Shown piece after piece: positions 59,310 through 64,000 of a DNA stretch of 64,000 bases; the first letter of the stretch is position 1; each line of letters begins with the position of its first letter. The notes beneath the pieces are model-generated. The model made no database searches. It was not told where the DNA came from and worked only from the letters and a program-made list of their open reading frames with translations. This stretch comes from Cornus controversa (Eukaryota > Streptophyta > Magnoliopsida > Cornales > Cornaceae), in contig CM048852.1 of NCBI GenBank assembly GCA_026545225.1, forward strand, positions 55,993,146-56,057,145, in the 5' to 3' direction. The translations under genes and the position numbers were made by a program.

Positions 59310-60247
59310 GTTTTCTACAATCCGCAACTATAGTACTCCTCGCATATTATAACTCCTTATACCTTCTACAGAGTTGACATTGAGTCTGCGACTTTGTTGT
59401 AAGTTGCAAAAGGTGGTGGTGACCCTTCATGATTGCATACAATGTTTGGCCCTTCTCTCAAACTCCCCGTGTGTGACCCTTCGCCTTTGCATACAACGTT
59501 TGACCCTCAGATAACCTGAAGATGGATTTTGGTTAAAGGAAAAAGGCGAAGGGAAGACAATCCGAATGATGGACAGTTGATTTGTAATGATAGGACTATT
59601 GGATTGTAACCAGATATATATTTGTTTCTATCTTTTCACCATAAATTAATTACAACCACACTTGTACTACTTTCAGTATAAATTAATTACAACCACACTA
59701 CTTCATCTATGAAGGGACAAACATTTATATATAAGAATAATATGTTTCAATTAATGAATAATAGGCTTTAGTATATATGTAGTTATCTCTTGCTGTAGTA
59801 TATAAATTAGTAATTAAATTAATAACTTGGATTGAATTAACAAAAATAATTATTATTCAATGAAATAATAAATTATTATAAATATTTTGGCAAATAAATA
59901 AATCCAAACTCGGAGGATTTTTTGGTAATTAATAAATTCATTGTCTGGTACTTCATAGTATCTGAACCATTTCTTGTGTTGTACTAATATACGCAGGTTT
60001 GGATAAATTGAAGAATACTTATATTTGAGAGGTTAGGGTTCACAATATTCCTACGATCTTCGTCTGTATATTCCTTTCACACGTAGTATTTGTCAGTGTT
60101 CAAAGTGTGAGACAGTAGTACGTGTAATTTTAAAACTGCATCCCATATTATCAAATTAAACGTCCAAATCATTCATAACACTAAAAGTAGACAGAATACA
60201 TATCAAAAGTAATATATCAAAAATGTGTATGTACTTACAACTAAACA
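59310..60247. other. Intergenic, nothing recognised
   Basis: A small direct repeat of taaattaattacaaccacact occurs at 59643-59699. No gene is supported. Confidence 0.4.
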
Positions 60248-61104
60248 CTAAACCAATGTAAATGTTGTGTTCCGGCGTTGTAATACAACCACTATTAAAT
60301 CAGATGCACAACCATCACAATGTACTGAATCTAAATCCACACAACCCCAAGAAATTGTGAAATGGTTACCTTTGGGACAACAGTTTGGAACATGCGTAAG
60401 AAATCGTTGGTTATTAATCCAACGATTACCCAAAATGGCCAAAATGCGAGAGATGGATGTCTCTATAATTGGCGGAGCCGTATCTCCCTCCTTATGCATC
60501 CCAACAGACCTATTCCTATCTCCTTCTCCTCTACATTACCAAATTTGAAACAAACTGCAATAGCAAATAGAAAAGGGGGATGGTGTGGCATCGCAGCATA
60601 GAGTTGTTGTAGAGCCGGATTGAGTAACCCTTGACAGAAATATAACTCCTACGATGATAACATATTTGGTTTTTCATCATTATAGAGAAAATAAGTAACC
60701 AATATATATGCGTGGAACGTAAATAAATTTTGGAACTTATTCGTACCACCCCTCTTATAATCATAGCCTCCAAGTTACGTGCTGCAAGACACGACTCAAA
60801 CCACTCAGTCCTGATTTGTGCTTCTGAGGGGAACCAATTGGGACTCATATTGTATACCGACTGGAATGAAAGTCCACGAACGGTCTCAGGAGCACGGGTG
60901 ATGACAGAGATGCCCCTACAACTGAAAAACTGACATATAAGCAAAAATAGAGTAATCATGCATATATCATACGAAATAACAAAACGGAACAAAGGAAGGG
61001 TATAATATCAATAACCTTAAGTGAAATCGGTAGATGTGTCTGAAAGATGAGGAAGCTAACAGTTCTGCCAACTCCCCAACAATATCTTCTGGAAGATAAT
61101 TCAT
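60248..61104 (-). pseudogene. F-box-like protein, At1g67623 type, copy 2, frameshifted
   Basis: Exons 61016-61104 (89 nt) and 60747-60921 (175 nt) have exactly the lengths and phases of copy 1. The start is MNYLPEDIVGELAELLASSS and the exon 2 start is SCRGISVITRAPE. Exon 3 starts at 60648 (ELYFCQGLLNPALQQLYA). Its frame stops near 60463, while the family C-terminus (SISRILAILGNRWINN, then NCCPKGNHF and CDGC) continues in the next frame from about 60499 to 60248. So one frameshift near 60465-60520 separates the halves. It may be a pseudogene, a sequence error or an unseen splice variant. Partner and pathway are as uncertain as for copy 1. Confidence 0.65.
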
Positions 61105-62677
61105 CTGTTGTATGAATTTGAGTTATTACGCAGGTTTGAAGTTAACGTATGAAGGTTTTGATACTTGATTTTTAATGTTTGGACTGTTGGTCTTCTCCTC
61201 TACTTCAATGGTTGTATTCCTTAAATGTTTCTCATTAAATCTAACTACCACTTTCTACCAAACGGTAACGATGCTATGTAATGTAAGTTTGCCGTTTCGT
61301 AACATCGATCACCAATTAACCGTGTCTGAGTAACAGGTAAGTGGTGGTTAAAATGACAAAAGATGGGTAAAATATATATTAAAATGTGATTACTATATAT
61401 TTATAAAAAAATTGCAATGATTACTTAAGCCCATTCAATGTTAAATTATAAAATGGGGTTTTATATATGACAGAACTTGATTAAGTAGTTAAAAAATGGG
61501 ATTACATATATATGTAAGTTTGATAAGTTGGTTATTACTTGGGAAGCCGAAGTGTGGGTGAAAATTTTTTATTTTTAAAAAACATGTAATATCTCATATA
61601 TTTTGATAAGTATCAGGAATTGTATATTTTGCAGAACTTTATGTTTCTATTTTTTGTCATTCCTTTATCATGTTATATCTCAAGTTAATCACAATTTTTT
61701 AATATTATTTTGGGTAAAATACACTGACCTCCCATGAGGTTTGGCCTAATAAATATTTAATATTTAATATAATATTTTTATTATTATAACATAAACATTA
61801 AATATTTATTATATATAAAATTTTATTTTTATATTAATATTAAATTTTTTATTAATATAAGATTAAGGGTATAATAGACATTTCAGTCATCGTAGGTTTA
61901 AATAATATATGTTCACACGGTTGGACTATTTTTTTTTTTAAGATATATATATATTTCTATTTTTCGATTACTCTAATGATTTTTAAAAAAAATAATTCGT
62001 ATAAAGTAGAAAGACCAGTACGCCCTATATTTTATTCCTTCCAATCTTTTTCAAGGTTTTTTTTACAAAACTAACAGAATTTCGGACCGAGGGGGTATTT
62101 TTATAAATTAATTACAAACCTCATTGTACATATATTTTAACCATGCTATATATAAATTATTTATCTGAAGCAGTGCACATCTATTTTATTTATCCTCTCA
62201 TAAGTTATTCAATTTGTTTCTCAAACTAAACTATAAGCATTTAATATTATAATAGTAATTAAAAAATAACTGTAATGAGAGGGTTTTTATTTGCAGCTTG
62301 CTCTTAAGACTTGGTAATTATTTTATATGTTAGTAATAAAATGGACCGTGTATGAAATTGGGTAAGCCAAAGTAAGTCGTGATTACAATAATTACAAAAG
62401 GGTAAAAATTACAGATAAATATGAAGGAAAATTAGCATAATCTCCCACGGTAAAAATATTCCTATGAGAATATAATCTGTAATCCATTATAATCCCAACC
62501 TAACTGTGAATAATAATCAGTTTACCATAAGACAAATAACAAAATGAAGGAGTTCAATTTTACATATACAGAGAGGTAATTAGCTGATAATTACTACCTG
62601 ATTTGAGATATTGTTCGTAAAAGTGGGACAATTTGTATAAACAAATGAGATTGCATAAAGATCCCTCTGATATTGTA
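61105..62677. other. Intergenic, one possible MULE terminus
   Basis: GGGTAAAATACACTGACCTC at 61714 resembles a common plant MULE/MITE terminal motif and shares GGGTAAA with the element at 19335. The other end was not found. The rest is AT-rich with no supported gene. Confidence 0.4.
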
Positions 62678-63148
62678 CTAATTAAAAATATATTTGATGA
62701 CAACACAACATAGAAAGCCCATAATAAAAACACCCAGACCCCCATTATACATATTACATTTATTCTCCAACACAATTTCCCTCAACAGGTTCAATTCCAC
62801 ATTCTTTTCTTCTAGTTGCCTTTTCAGATCTGCTACCACGGTTTTCATTTTTTGCGACATTGGATCTTCACCTTCAATCTGACTGTAGGAAGATATGGCC
62901 CTCCTTAGTTGTTTCACCTCTTTCATAGCATCACAAATAAAACTTCTATAATATGGACTAAGTGCCTCGTCCTCCCACTTATGAAATCGACAATTAGTTG
63001 ATAAATAGTTTGCACATCCATAAAATCTTCTCCCAGGATTTTTTTCTGTCCAGGAAGTCTTCATAGGAGTCAGCACTCCACAATGGCAGAAAACTCTTTT
63101 TGGAGTAAATACATGACTGGGTGAACCCGAGCTTGAAGATGACTCCAT
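62678..63148 (-). CDS. GRF-type zinc-finger protein with C-terminal membrane segment
   Basis: A single-exon 156-aa protein. The GRF zinc finger spans about 20-58: CHC (21-23), GRRFYGC (39-45), C53 and FHKWED. It is followed by a coiled coil rich in Lys, Leu and Glu (about 95-130, VADLKRQLEEKNVELNLLRE) and a hydrophobic segment LGVFIMGFLCCVVIKYIF at the end (about 138-155). GRF fingers bind single-stranded nucleic acid in DNA-repair and topoisomerase proteins. In plants many short GRF-coil-TM proteins of unknown role exist, often near transposon-rich DNA. The start ATG at 63148 begins a Ser-rich tail MESSSSSGSP. Intact frame; function unknown. Confidence 0.8.
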   Translation of the reverse strand: MESSSSSGSPSHVFTPKRVFCHCGVLTPMKTSWTEKNPGRRFYGCANYLSTNCRFHKWEDEALSPYYRSFICDAMKEVKQLRRAISSYSQIEGEDPMSQKMKTVVADLKRQLEEKNVELNLLREIVLENKCNMYNGGLGVFIMGFLCCVVIKYIFN

Positions 63149-63535
63149 ATTCAGAATGACAGATTAACGAAAGAAAGATGGCACAAAAGGTTTTAGAGAT
63201 AGGTAAATATATTAAAATATAAATTACAGAGAAAGGAAAGAAAATTATATGTGTAGAGACTGAGAAAGAAGAACAATATATATAGATAAGTCAGACAGAG
63301 TTCTGAATTGGGGTTGTTTGGGATGTCATAAATGCACATTTAATTATTCTGCAGTAAATGACAAAACACCCCCCTTTCATATTAGTTTTTGTACTATTTA
63401 CAACATTAATACCTTGACCAATCTCTGTACAACAGATAAAATATTCCTAACACCACTTCACTTAAGTCCAGACACCAGTATCTGGCATTTAAGTTAGCAT
63501 AAAGGTTCAATTTTACATATATCAGATTCAATATT
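63149..63535. other. Gap between GRF gene and Ulp1-like fragment
   Basis: Contains the GRF gene's likely leader and promoter on the minus strand (a TATA-like tatatatattg near 63272-63283). Nothing else was seen. Confidence 0.4.
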
Positions 63536-64000
63536 TCATTCAAGTGGGTCATCTGCTAGCTTTGCCCGAACATACAAATCCCTTTTTTGTTCATTGAGTG
63601 GATGGTTCAGAAGTTGGAGCAAGAGCTGAGTACGCATTACACTTGATCATCCTACACCATTTAACAACATGGACAACTTACTTATATTTTATTACTCATT
63701 AGTCATATCAAATGGGTTCTGCACTAATCATACGATGTGTCGTTACTTACATTGAATGTGCTAGTAAATTCATTGTCATTCCAACGCTCCATATACCTCA
63801 TTAGAAAGAGTCCACAAGAGTTCCTGATATGAGGAAAACAATTATCTATGAAATATTATATCCACTAAAATGGTCGCTATTATGGTGAAATGTGTATGTA
63901 TAGTCTTCATACCCGTCACTTTGTGTCGGTATGTTATTGACATGATTCGTTCGAAAAAGTGGGAGCTTACAATCAGTCACAATTTCAACGAACTCTTTCT
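63536..64000 (-). pseudogene. Ulp1-like cysteine protease, C-terminal part, cut by window end
   Basis: Exons 63913-64000 (continues outside) and 63751-63823 join in phase 2. They read IPTQSDGNSCGLFLMRYMER, with the Gln and catalytic Cys six residues apart as in the C48/Ulp1 family. A third exon from 63651 gives DDQV and a TAA at 63637-63639. Two bases out of register, MRTQLLLQLLNHPLNEQKR continues to a stop at 63536, which is the family-like C-terminus. So a 2-nt insertion probably truncates the end. Ulp1 enzymes cut SUMO or SUMO-like conjugates. In plants many Ulp1-like genes travel in Mutator-type elements. The N-terminal half with the catalytic His and Asp is outside the window. Confidence 0.65.

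Overview
The window is nuclear DNA from a flowering plant, most likely a core eudicot. The sequence is AT-rich, and genes have many GT-AG introns. Intergenic space is dense in AT and GA microsatellites and in small transposons. The recognisable proteins are plant-specific: a CDPK, a plastid omega-3 desaturase, a trihelix factor, FAR1/FRS and an At1g67623-type F-box-like family. I cannot name the species.

Layout. (1) 1.9-11.9 kb, minus: a complete seven-exon calcium-dependent protein kinase of the CPK13 type (531 aa). Its long introns hold a hAT-like MITE, the 3' end of an RTE-type LINE and a long AT palindrome. (2) 12-24.4 kb: intergenic, with a TRIM-like retroelement carrying a nested hAT MITE, and a Pack-MULE-like element carrying a broken patatin-like gene fragment inside one copy of a local duplication. 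(3) 24.4-26.0 kb, plus: a two-exon GT-3-type trihelix factor (266 aa). (4) 26-41.6 kb: about 15 kb without a convincing intact gene but rich in small transposons. These include a solo LTR with target duplication, a foldback MITE, hAT, CACTA-like and GGT-rich elements, one of which seems to have picked up a foreign coding-like segment. (5) 41.7-43.0 kb, minus: a two-exon TRM/LONGIFOLIA-like protein (410 aa). (6) 46.9-49.3 kb, minus: a complete eight-exon plastidial omega-3 fatty acid desaturase, FAD7/FAD8 (455 aa). (7) 50.1-52.3 kb: a decayed PIF/Harbinger transposon. (8) 54-64 kb: a block of rapidly evolving accessory genes: a FAR1-related (MULE transposase-derived) gene with in-frame stops, two F-box-like paralogues with identical first and second exon lengths, a 204-bp tandem array, a GRF zinc-finger/membrane protein, and the end of a Ulp1-like protease.

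The conserved genes (CPK13, GT-3, TRM-like, FAD7/8) have independent roles in calcium signalling, transcription, the cytoskeleton and plastid lipid metabolism. The least ordinary part is the last 10 kb, where a transposase-derived protein, a GRF zinc finger and a Ulp1-like protease lie beside two F-box-like paralogues. This may be the remains of one or more large Mutator-like elements or a locally expanding accessory cluster. Exon boundaries were placed by eye from splice consensus, phase and family length; no search was run.
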